DNA of 54,678 bases from Desulfobacterales bacterium (GTDB lineage: Bacteria > Desulfobacterota > UBA8473), in the NCBI GenBank assembly GCA_016209225.1, contig JACQWO010000042.1, positions 1 to 54,678 on the forward strand. The letters are read 5' to 3'. Every line of letters begins with the position of its first letter. Positions within the stretch are counted from its first letter, which is position 1. The notes beneath the pieces were generated by a model, which saw only the letters and a program-made list of their open reading frames with translations, was not told the origin of the DNA and searched no databases. A program made the translations under genes and the position numbers. Positions 23,888-31,776 of the stretch are shown in pieces.

Positions 23888-24871
23888 GTGGACCGAATCA
23901 ACATCGACGGTTGGGAGCCGACCCAACACGATTATCGCCAGCTCTTCCAAAAAGTCCCCTGTTATATCTCAGTACAAAATTCTGAATTGCGCATTATCCA
24001 GACCAATGAGCTTTTTAGACAGGACTTTGGCGACCGTGTAGGGGAACTCTGCTACAGCGTCTATAAAAGAAAAACTGACCCTTGTCCCGAATGTCCTGTG
24101 GCTAAGACATTCGCCGACGGCCAGGTCCATTCCAGCGAAGAGCAGGTAATAACCCGTGATGGCAACGAGGCCTTTGTAATCGTTTACACCAGTCCTATAC
24201 GAAATGACCAGGGGGAAATTGTTGCGGTAATGGAGATGTCTACCAACATAACCCCTGTAAAACGTCTACAAACTGAGTTAACCATGATGGGGCACACGGT
24301 TGCAACAATGGCCCACGGCATCAAGAACATCCTGACCGGTCTGGATGGAGGAATTTATGTGGTAAATTCGGGGTTGAGTAATAGAGATCAGAAGGAAACC
24401 TTAAAAGGCTGGGACATCGTGCAGCGCAACGTAGCCCGAATTTCCAGCCTGGTGAAGGATATACTTTACTGCGCCAAAAAACGGGGGCATGAGATCAGTG
24501 TTATTGATCCAAATCATGTAGTTATGGAAGTTTTCGATCTCTTTCACGAAACCGCTGCGCTGGAAAAAATCCAACTGGATGTAGAAATTGATCCTAAGCT
24601 AGGTCCGGTACAGCTTAACTCTGAGGATCTTCACACGATTCTAAGTAATCTTGTCCACAATGCCCTGGAAGCCTGTAAGTTCGATCTGAACCGGCGAGAA
24701 CATCGGGTAGTGATCAGAACCGACCACAAGGGGCCGATAGCTATTTTCGAGGTTTCTGACAACGGCCCAGGTCTACCCGAGGAATGGAAAAGTTATGTAT
24801 TCACCGAGATATTATCCACCAAGGAACGCTATGGCACCGGTCTGGGACTGCTGGTAACTAAGAAAATATAA
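23888..24871 (+). CDS. PAS sensor histidine kinase, C-terminally truncated
   Basis: A 327-residue soluble kinase. PAS domain (about 12-125) with a Cys group CYSVYKRKTDPCPECP; H-box MAHGIKN with phospho-His; N-box NLVHNALEA; DNGPGL; and GTGLGLLVTKKI, after which a TAA stop follows at once. Related kinases, including the one at 464 in this window, continue for about 50 more residues, of which about 35 (HEHGGKVxxxS...GSVFRLxxP) complete the ATPase fold. The next gene ends only 11 bp beyond on the opposite strand, so the lost part is not in another frame. Start is GTG behind GAGGAGA. It shares the GG(I/M)YVVNSG phrase after the H-box with the kinase at 464 and probably served the receiver at 23303. 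It may be inactive as a kinase; a decayed gene is possible. Confidence 0.85.
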   Translation: MDRINIDGWEPTQHDYRQLFQKVPCYISVQNSELRIIQTNELFRQDFGDRVGELCYSVYKRKTDPCPECPVAKTFADGQVHSSEEQVITRDGNEAFVIVYTSPIRNDQGEIVAVMEMSTNITPVKRLQTELTMMGHTVATMAHGIKNILTGLDGGIYVVNSGLSNRDQKETLKGWDIVQRNVARISSLVKDILYCAKKRGHEISVIDPNHVVMEVFDLFHETAALEKIQLDVEIDPKLGPVQLNSEDLHTILSNLVHNALEACKFDLNRREHRVVIRTDHKGPIAIFEVSDNGPGLPEEWKSYVFTEILSTKERYGTGLGLLVTKKI

Positions 24872-24882
24872 AATAATATTTT

Positions 24883-26550
24883 TTAAGAAAAAAACGGGTG
24901 ACTTAGCACCTCAAACGGATCGTAGGTGTATCCAAAGCCCATGCGCATAGTTCCGAGTATCTCACCAGTAGTGGCATAGGCATTAACAGCCTCTATGATG
25001 AAAGGGAGCAGGTTTTCCCTCTGTTTCTTCTTAGCTGCCTCATTCAATTTTTTCAATGCCTTTCTAACCATATCGTTATCTCTGGTCTCTCTCAGTTCCT
25101 TAAGGGCAGCTTCCCGCTTTTCTGATACCTCAGACGGGGTCTTGTGATAGTCTCCCTGTTCATCCTCTTCAGGTGGGACAGTGAATTCATTCACACCAAC
25201 TATTATCCGCTCCTTGCTCTCTACCTCTTTTTGATACCGGTATGCAGCCTTTTCCATCTCCTGATCTATCCATCCCTTCTCAATGGCAACAATCATACCT
25301 CCCATACTATCGATCTTTTTCAGTAGGATGGTAGCCTCTTCTTCAATCCTGTTGGTCAAAGACTCCACATAGTAAGACCCGGCCAATGGGTCAGCTACGT
25401 TGGCAACCCCTGTTTCACAAGCCAGAATCTGCTGTGTCCTGAGTGCCAGCCTGTGAGACTCCTCTGTGGGTATGGCTATGGGTTCATCGTAAGAACAGCA
25501 GTGAAGGGATTGAACCCCTCCCAGGACTGCTGCAAGGGCCTCGTATGCAACCCTTATTACGTTATTCAAGGGTTGTTGGGGTACCAGAGAACACCCCGCA
25601 GTATGGACACCGAATTTAAAGGTAAACGACTTCGGCTTCTTTGCCCTGAATCTTTCTTTCATGATCTTAGCCCACATCCTCCTTGCCGCCCGGAGTTTTG
25701 CTATCTCTTCAAAAAAGTCTATATGGGCACTACAGTAAAAGGCAATCCTCGGCGCAAATTCATCAATATCCAATCCCCTTTTCAGGACGTTTTCTATATA
25801 GGCTATTGCCATTGCAAATCCAAAGGCTATTTCCTGAGCAGCATTTATACCGGTTTCTCTGAGGTCATATAGGTTAACGTTGGTAGTATACCAAAGGGGC
25901 ATATGCTTACTGCAAAATTCTATGATGTCAGCCGATGTCTGTAAACACAGGTCTACATGATTTGTACTTGGAGAGTAGCCGCAATACCTCCCTTTCAATG
26001 GCTCATTTTGTATGGTTCCCCTTAACTTAGCTAAGTCAATCCCCTTTTTTTGGGCAATAGCAAGGTACTGGGCTACCACTATGGGTGAAACCGTAGTCGA
26101 GACATTAAAGGACATACTGACCTTATCCAGAGGAATCCCTTCAACCATCTCCTCCATATCTTTGAGAGACGAAAAAGGCGCACCTACAGCGCCTGCCTCT
26201 TCTTTCGCCATAGGATGGTCAGAATCAACACCCATAGCAGTGGGAAGATCGTTGATGATATTTATACCACTCTGCCCCTGATCTATTAGATACTTCACCC
26301 GCTCATTGGTGTCCTTTGGGGTGCCAAAGCCCGCAACCTCCCTCTTAGTCCAAACCCTACCCCTGAACATTGTCGCGTGAATACCCCGGGTAAAAGGATA
26401 ATCACCTGGATCTCCTATCTCTCTCTTATAATCAATATCTTTTGTGTCATCAGGTGTGTATACCTCCTCTACCGGGAACCCTGACCATGTCTTCAGTCTG
26501 GAAGCCCCCTCAGAATAAGCTTTTGCTAGTTTTTCAAACTTATCCTCCAT
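24883..26550 (-). CDS. Acyl-CoA mutase large (substrate-binding) subunit, methylmalonyl-CoA mutase family
   Basis: A 555-residue catalytic-barrel subunit of the B12-dependent acyl-CoA mutase family without the C-terminal cobalamin domain, which must come from a separate small subunit not in this window. Family phrases are clear: RGIHATMF, AGFGTPKDTNE, GTIQNEPLK, APRIAFY, EIAKLRAARRMWA, QSLHCCSYDEPIA. By eye-alignment with methylmalonyl-CoA mutase, the Tyr that contacts the substrate (Tyr89) is Val72 and the carboxylate-binding Arg (Arg207) falls on Gly191. The substrate may therefore be a monocarboxylic acyl-CoA rather than methylmalonyl-CoA. It is followed upstream by efp with a 3-bp gap, on the same strand. 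The family is certain; the substrate is not. Confidence 0.9.
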   Translation of the reverse strand: MEDKFEKLAKAYSEGASRLKTWSGFPVEEVYTPDDTKDIDYKREIGDPGDYPFTRGIHATMFRGRVWTKREVAGFGTPKDTNERVKYLIDQGQSGINIINDLPTAMGVDSDHPMAKEEAGAVGAPFSSLKDMEEMVEGIPLDKVSMSFNVSTTVSPIVVAQYLAIAQKKGIDLAKLRGTIQNEPLKGRYCGYSPSTNHVDLCLQTSADIIEFCSKHMPLWYTTNVNLYDLRETGINAAQEIAFGFAMAIAYIENVLKRGLDIDEFAPRIAFYCSAHIDFFEEIAKLRAARRMWAKIMKERFRAKKPKSFTFKFGVHTAGCSLVPQQPLNNVIRVAYEALAAVLGGVQSLHCCSYDEPIAIPTEESHRLALRTQQILACETGVANVADPLAGSYYVESLTNRIEEEATILLKKIDSMGGMIVAIEKGWIDQEMEKAAYRYQKEVESKERIIVGVNEFTVPPEEDEQGDYHKTPSEVSEKREAALKELRETRDNDMVRKALKKLNEAAKKKQRENLLPFIIEAVNAYATTGEILGTMRMGFGYTYDPFEVLSHPFFS

Positions 26551-26553
26551 AGT

Positions 26554-27141
26554 TCATGCCCCCACTTTCCCCCCCCCTTTTTTGCTAACCCTTTCAATAT
26601 ATCCCCGTGTTCGGGTATCAATCTTTAGTACATCACCTTCTTCTATAAACAAAGGCACATTAATAACAGCCCCGGTTTTCAGGGTAGCTGGTTTACTCCC
26701 TCCGGATGCCGTATCACCCCTTACTCCTGGGTTTGCACTGGAAACAGGAATTTCGACGAAGATTGGGAGTTCAACAGTTATAGGCTGATCGTTGTGAAAT
26801 AGCATGTCTACAACAATGCCATCATGGAGGAAGCCTCTGTTATCCCCAAGCTGCTCCGCACCAAGAGAAATCTGTTCATATGTCTCCTGGTCCATAAAGT
26901 AAAACTTGTCTTCGGCACTATATAGATACTGCATTTTTCTCTGTTTAAGATCAGGTATGCCAACCTTCTCACTTGATCTAAAGGTTCTATCAATGACATT
27001 TCCAGTAATAAGGTTTTTTAATTTTGTCCTGACAAATGCACCACCCTTACCAGGTTTTACATGCAAAAAATCCACTACTTCATTAGGCTTACCGTCCAGT
27101 TCGATCTTTAAGCCCTTACGAAAATCTGATGTTGAATACAT
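26554..27141 (-). CDS. efp: Translation elongation factor P
   Basis: A 195-residue EF-P, which enters the ribosomal E site and relieves stalling at polyproline. The start MYSTSDFRKGLKIELDG and the loop KPGKGGAFVRTK are canonical; the Lys in PGKGG is the site that is beta-lysylated or otherwise modified in many bacteria, but no modification gene is present here. ATG 27141 is chosen because it gives the standard N-terminus and follows GAGGAAG; the open frame extends six codons further. It is encoded just upstream of the acyl-CoA mutase gene and downstream of a pepP-like gene, the latter a common neighbour of efp. Confidence 0.95.
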   Translation of the reverse strand: MYSTSDFRKGLKIELDGKPNEVVDFLHVKPGKGGAFVRTKLKNLITGNVIDRTFRSSEKVGIPDLKQRKMQYLYSAEDKFYFMDQETYEQISLGAEQLGDNRGFLHDGIVVDMLFHNDQPITVELPIFVEIPVSSANPGVRGDTASGGSKPATLKTGAVINVPLFIEEGDVLKIDTRTRGYIERVSKKGGGKVGA

Positions 27142-27188
27142 AGCTTCCTCTCTATCCAATACAGTTTACAGTCGCCAGGGATCAGTTG

Positions 27189-28259
27189 TCAGATTACCTG
27201 CAGCTCCTTTGGTAAAAATGTCAATCTTTCATATCCCTGGGAGGTAACTCTTACCATATCCTCTATCCTAACCCCCCCCCATTTCGGTATATAGATGCCA
27301 GGCTCTACAGTAAATACCATCCCCTCCTCTATTATCCCCTTTCCTGAAGGGGAAATGTGGGGCAGCTCATGGACTGCCAATCCTACTCCATGTCCTGTTC
27401 CATGCCCGAAGTACTTCCCAAAACCGGCATTGCCAATATAATCTCTTGCCGCAGAATCAACTTTTATAACATCTACTCCGGGCTTAATCGCTTCAAATGC
27501 CTTTTCCTGAGCATCTTTAACTATCTGATAAATCTTCTTTTGTTTGATTGTAGGTTTGCCAACAACCACAGTCTGTGTCTCGTCAGAGTAATAACCCTGG
27601 TATCTGGCTCCAAAATCTATTACAACAAACTCTCCCTTTTTTATCCTTTTACTGGTGGCAATACCGTGGGGCAAGGCTGCCCTTTTGCCAGAGGCAACTA
27701 TAGTATCGAAGGATACCTTTTCTGCCCCCTTTTTTCTCATGAGATATTCTGTTTCCAGTGCAATTTCTCTCTCTTCTATGCCAATCTTGATCCTGCCTAC
27801 AACATCAAGGTAGCTCTCTGACGCAATCCTTATTGCCTCTTTTATGAGCTTAATCTCGGACCCCTCTTTTTTATTCCTTACACTGTCTAATCCCTCAGCA
27901 ACGGGGATCAATTTAATGTCCTGTAGCCTTTCCACCAGCCTGTTGTAAGCCTCAAAGGTAACATACTGAGGTTCAAATCCCAGATTCTTAATATTAAGCT
28001 TAGATATCAAATCTGAGATTTCTTCTTCTCTATTGCTATATTCTCTGATAATAAAACCTTTGGTCTGCCCTGATGCCTGGGTTGTATACCTGGTACCTGT
28101 CAGGAAGTAGTTCCCGTTTTGGGAGACCAATATGGCTCCCTCACTTCCGGTAAAGCCGCTCAGGTATCTTACATTGTCCAGATTTGAAACAAGAATAGCA
28201 TCTAAACTATACTTTTCAAACCTTTCTCTTATCTTCTTAAGGGCGGGCTCCCTCAACAT
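27189..28259 (-). CDS. Xaa-Pro aminopeptidase (M24 family)
   Basis: A 356-residue cytoplasmic metallopeptidase that removes the N-terminal residue next to proline. The creatinase-like N-terminal domain (to about 125) precedes the pita-bread domain. Dinuclear metal ligands are visible as Asp in VVIDFGA, Asp in YSDETQT, His in [10 protein letters not shown], Glu in FTVEPGIY and Glu in VRIEDMV. Its start overlaps the 3' end of aroQ by 7 bp, so it is translationally coupled. The aroQ-pepP-efp order is conserved widely in bacteria. Confidence 0.93.
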   Translation of the reverse strand: MLREPALKKIRERFEKYSLDAILVSNLDNVRYLSGFTGSEGAILVSQNGNYFLTGTRYTTQASGQTKGFIIREYSNREEEISDLISKLNIKNLGFEPQYVTFEAYNRLVERLQDIKLIPVAEGLDSVRNKKEGSEIKLIKEAIRIASESYLDVVGRIKIGIEEREIALETEYLMRKKGAEKVSFDTIVASGKRAALPHGIATSKRIKKGEFVVIDFGARYQGYYSDETQTVVVGKPTIKQKKIYQIVKDAQEKAFEAIKPGVDVIKVDSAARDYIGNAGFGKYFGHGTGHGVGLAVHELPHISPSGKGIIEEGMVFTVEPGIYIPKWGGVRIEDMVRVTSQGYERLTFLPKELQVI

Positions 28260-28702
28260 CTCCCTCCCTTTTTCACAATACCAATAGCTGCTCTTAACCC
28301 CAGAAGATAGCTGTCCAATCCAAAACCGGCAATCTGCCCCACGACCACATCTGCTAACATGGATTTCTTGCGAAACTCTTCCCTCTGATATATGTTAGAC
28401 AGATGAACCTCCACTGTGGGTATACCCACCGCAGTAATAGCATCTCTGATGGCGACACTCGTATGAGTATAACCACCAGGGTTTATAACTATAGCATGAA
28501 ACTTTTCCATTGCCTCTTGCAGCCTGGTAACAAGCTCCCCCTCAGAATTTGATTGAAAGGTTTCAACAGATACCTTTTCTTTCTTTGCAAGTCTCTCTAT
28601 TTCCCTGTTGATTTCATCTAAACTGAGATTACCATATATCTGAGGTTCCCGTTTCCCCAGTAAGTTCAGATTGGGGCCATGCAATACAAGTATTTTTTTC
28701 AT
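28253..28702 (-). CDS. aroQ: 3-dehydroquinate dehydratase, type II
   Basis: A 149-residue dodecameric-type dehydroquinase, step three of the shikimate pathway. Motifs seen: [20 protein letters not shown] with the flexible-loop Arg and catalytic Tyr, [15 protein letters not shown], and [15 protein letters not shown] with the catalytic His. ATG 28702 gives the canonical [11 protein letters not shown] start and has GGGGG upstream; nine extra codons are open before it. The aroB gene for the previous pathway step lies at 29656 on the same strand. Confidence 0.96.
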   Translation of the reverse strand: MKKILVLHGPNLNLLGKREPQIYGNLSLDEINREIERLAKKEKVSVETFQSNSEGELVTRLQEAMEKFHAIVINPGGYTHTSVAIRDAITAVGIPTVEVHLSNIYQREEFRKKSMLADVVVGQIAGFGLDSYLLGLRAAIGIVKKGGRC

Positions 28703-28833
28703 TTGAAAATACCCCCACTTAATTACCACCTAATGTTGATCCCATTTTACATCGTTTCTCATTTGTATCAAGCCCAAATATCAAAATCCGAATGTCAATT
28801 GAAATCCAAATGCCTAAATGCCAAGGCATTAAA

Positions 28834-29481
28834 TCAGTGAGTAGTTTCGTCATTTGAACTTTGGGTTTGATTTGTCATTTGAGCTTTGGAATTTGTCATT
28901 TTTTGAAGGTTACTTAGCCATTTGTTAAGGGTATTTATAATCCTTCCAGTCTTAGAGGAATAAAGGGGGAGGTCCACCTCAGTTGAGTCAGACCCCTTTA
29001 TTCTCTCCATTAAATCCTGTATCTTGTTTTGAATTGCAGTATTTTCAGGGTCTGCAGCAAGAATATCCCGGTAGATCTCCAGTGCTCTCTTAAGGTGTCC
29101 CTGTTTTATGTAAATCTCTGCAATTGTATTTGTTGAAATCTTTATCTTATTATCAGACGTCTCTTCAATTTCTTTTGAGAAGGGTTTTTCTAAAGAATTC
29201 AATATCCCATTAACCTCTGAATCCTCTGAACCATACGCAGAGAATATACGATAAAACCTTGCCGCATCTTCTCTGTTTCCTTCCTTTTCATGGATATCTC
29301 CTAACATCTTATAAATAATTATATTATTAGAAATGAAGTTAGCAACCTTTTCCAGTTCTCTCTTGGCATCTTTCAGCATTCCTTTTTGAAAGTACAATCT
29401 ACCTAAACTCAATCTGGCATTCCAATCTCCTGGATTGACCTTGAGCCTATCGAGACATATCTGAATGACCTTGTCTACCAT
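28834..29481 (-). CDS. TPR-repeat protein of unknown function
   Basis: A 215-residue soluble protein with TPR-like helical repeats: residues about 15-45 (WNARLSLGRLYFQKGMLKDAKREL), 50-80 (KMLGDIHEKEGNREDAARFY) and about 120-150 (AEIYIKQGHLKRALEIYRDIL). No catalytic motif. The last 25 residues (NSKAQMTNQTQSSN) are read from low-complexity repeat DNA of the CAAATGAC type and may not be part of the original gene. It stands between aroB and aroQ but with more than 100 bp on each side. Its role cannot be told. Confidence 0.72.
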   Translation of the reverse strand: MVDKVIQICLDRLKVNPGDWNARLSLGRLYFQKGMLKDAKRELEKVANFISNNIIIYKMLGDIHEKEGNREDAARFYRIFSAYGSEDSEVNGILNSLEKPFSKEIEETSDNKIKISTNTIAEIYIKQGHLKRALEIYRDILAADPENTAIQNKIQDLMERIKGSDSTEVDLPLYSSKTGRIINTLNKWLSNLQKMTNSKAQMTNQTQSSNDETTH

Positions 29482-29500
29482 ACCATCCTTTAGAGTTCTA

Positions 29501-29661
29501 CTCAGGTTGTTTAGGCTGTAGGCTGAAGGCTGTTAGTCACGCATTGACCTAATTAGGTTGTTTAGGCTGTAGGCTGTTAGGCTACAGACTAACAGTCTAC
29601 AGCCTATCCGTTCAGGTCGCGCATGATTTCCTCCTACAGGCTAACTGCCTACAGCCTATCC
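29501..29661. mobile_element. MITE-like element, family 2 (copy A)
   Basis: A 160-bp stretch rich in GGCTGTAGGC and its complement, bounded by inverted ends. About 45 bp (29616-29661) are nearly identical, in reverse orientation, to 39661-39707, and the other end matches 39745-39778, so this is a dispersed element. It overlaps the 3' end of aroB: the aroB stop codon TAG lies in the terminal CCTATCC of the element. Confidence 0.7.
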
Positions 29662-30726
29662 TAGATACTTAGAGATATCTTCTGCCGCTAAATCAGCAAA
29701 TTTAACACAGCCAATATCCTCTGCCAAAACAAACTTGACCTTATCGCTTCTCATCTTTTTATCCAGTTCTATAGCACTAATGTATTCATCTTTGGGGAAT
29801 TCAGGTAAATCTGTTGGCAAGCCGGCTCTTTGAATCAATGTCTTAACCCTATGAAAAACATCTTCATTACAGACTCCCATTTTAAGCGATAAAAGGGCTG
29901 CGGTTACCATACCGATAGCCACTGCCTCACCGTGTTTATAGCTCTTATAATCCGTCAATGCCTCTATTGCGTGGCCTATTGTATGCCCAAAATTCAAGAT
30001 CGATCGCACTCCATTCTCTTTCTCGTCCTCCTCAACAATCTTTGCCTTAATAGAGCAGCACCTCTTTACGATCCTTAAGATGTATTTTCGATCCAGTCCT
30101 ATGATCCTTTCCAGATTATCCTCTAAGTCCTTGAAAAGATCGGAATCCCATATAATTCCATACTTTATTACCTCAGCCAAACCAGAGATAAACTCTGATT
30201 TAGGGAGGGTCTTAAGGGTATCCACATCTATAAAAACAAGACTTGGCTGATAAAAGGCGCCGATCAGGTTTTTACCCTTTGAATGGTTTACACCTGTTTT
30301 TCCACCGATACTGCTGTCTACCTGGGCAAGGAGGGTTGTAGGGACTTGGATATAAGGTATCCCCCTAAGGAAGGTCGCTGCAACAAAACCGGTAATATCT
30401 CCAATAACCCCTCCACCCAAAGCAATCAGCGCAGATTTGCGATCCATTTTGAGAGAAACAAGTTTGTCATAAAGTATGCTCGTCCATTCCAGTGATTTGC
30501 ATCCTTCTCCATCTGGGATTTCAATTGGAAAGACACTGAAGCCTGCATCTCGTAAGCTCCCCTCTACAGTATTTAAAAAAAGCCTTGCCACTTCAGGATT
30601 TGTGACAATGCCAATTCTATCACTGAAATCAAATCCCCTTATGATCTTACCTAATTCGGAAAGGTTGTTGTAACCAAAGCATATAGGGTAGCTTCTGTTA
30701 CCAAGATCTACGGTTATCTTGTCCAT
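29656..30726 (-). CDS. aroB: 3-dehydroquinate synthase
   Basis: A 356-residue NAD- and metal-dependent enzyme, step two of the shikimate pathway. Visible: the NAD-binding GGGVIGD, PTTLLAQVDSSIGGKTGVNH with the active-site Lys, and the metal ligands Glu in GLAEVIKYG, His in FGHTIGHAIE and His in KHGEAVAIGM. Length is standard. The ATG follows GGATTTTA. Its stop lies within the end of a MITE-like repeat, so the last one or two residues may have changed on insertion. Confidence 0.96.
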   Translation of the reverse strand: MDKITVDLGNRSYPICFGYNNLSELGKIIRGFDFSDRIGIVTNPEVARLFLNTVEGSLRDAGFSVFPIEIPDGEGCKSLEWTSILYDKLVSLKMDRKSALIALGGGVIGDITGFVAATFLRGIPYIQVPTTLLAQVDSSIGGKTGVNHSKGKNLIGAFYQPSLVFIDVDTLKTLPKSEFISGLAEVIKYGIIWDSDLFKDLEDNLERIIGLDRKYILRIVKRCCSIKAKIVEEDEKENGVRSILNFGHTIGHAIEALTDYKSYKHGEAVAIGMVTAALLSLKMGVCNEDVFHRVKTLIQRAGLPTDLPEFPKDEYISAIELDKKMRSDKVKFVLAEDIGCVKFADLAAEDISKYLG

Positions 30727-30852
30727 TAAAATCCTTCGCTAATACTTGTTTCCCCCTGAAAGGATGGTTTGGGTAGGAGACGGTCTATTAGAAGCAATAT
30801 TAAGAAATGTGATTAACCGGCTATCGGAAGCAACTCTGGATCGAAAGAAAGG

Positions 30853-31776
30853 TTAACGCCTTTTACCTTTCTTGCCTGGGAAAAATTTCTCCCATAAGAT
30901 CACTATGGGGCTGGCTACAAAAATAGATGAATAGGTACCGACAATGACCCCTACTATTAAGGCAAAGGCAAAGTCATGTATTACACTACCGCCTAGAATG
31001 AATAATGCAGCAACTACAAAAAGGACGGTACTAGAAGTGAGGATAGTCCTGCTGAGTGTCTCGTTAATGCTGGAATTTATGATCAGTTCCAGTTTTTTCC
31101 CGGCCATCTTTCTAAGGTTCTCTCTGATCCTGTCGTATACAACTATCGTGTCGTTTATGGAATAGCCAACAACCGTCAGGACGGCAGCCAAAACCGGCAG
31201 GGTAAACTCTCTATCTGTTATAGAAAAGGCACCTAAAGTAATTATTGTGTCATGAAACAGTGCCAGCACACCTCCCAGGGCAAACCTGAATTCAAATCTA
31301 AATGTGATATATACCAGAATCCCTATCATCGCATAGATAACAGCCAGAAGCGCTTTATAACGCAGTTCCTTCTCTACCTGAGGACCAACCACCTCTACTC
31401 GCCTTATCTCGAATCCATTCTGTCCATACCTTTTTTGAAACGTTTCTTGAATTTTGTCTGACAACCCCTCATTCTTAGAGGATATATTTTTAAACCTTAT
31501 TATATACTCATTGCCTCCCTTTTCACTGTATTGCTGAATAATGCTGTCCCTCAATCCGATCTCGTTTAAACCATTTCTTATTTCGCCCGGGGTTGTCTCC
31601 TTTGTAAACCTTACCTGAACTAATGTTCCTCCGGCAAAGTCTATACCAAAATTTAGTCCCCCTTTAAGTATTATCGATAAGATACTAGCTAAGATCAATA
31701 TGGAAGAGAGCAAAAAAGCAATCCATCTCTTCCCGATAAAATCTATGTTTATTCCAGGCTTAACAATGTTTATCAT
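30853..31776 (-). CDS. secF: Preprotein translocase subunit SecF
   Basis: A 307-residue RND-type membrane protein with six membrane segments and a periplasmic domain after the first (FGIDFAGGTLVQVRF). VVGYSINDTIVVYDRIREN is the hallmark SecF segment. It works with SecD to pull secreted proteins through SecYEG using the proton motive force. The ATG overlaps the secD stop (ATGA). Length matches the family. Confidence 0.96.
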   Translation of the reverse strand: MINIVKPGINIDFIGKRWIAFLLSSILILASILSIILKGGLNFGIDFAGGTLVQVRFTKETTPGEIRNGLNEIGLRDSIIQQYSEKGGNEYIIRFKNISSKNEGLSDKIQETFQKRYGQNGFEIRRVEVVGPQVEKELRYKALLAVIYAMIGILVYITFRFEFRFALGGVLALFHDTIITLGAFSITDREFTLPVLAAVLTVVGYSINDTIVVYDRIRENLRKMAGKKLELIINSSINETLSRTILTSSTVLFVVAALFILGGSVIHDFAFALIVGVIVGTYSSIFVASPIVILWEKFFPGKKGKRR

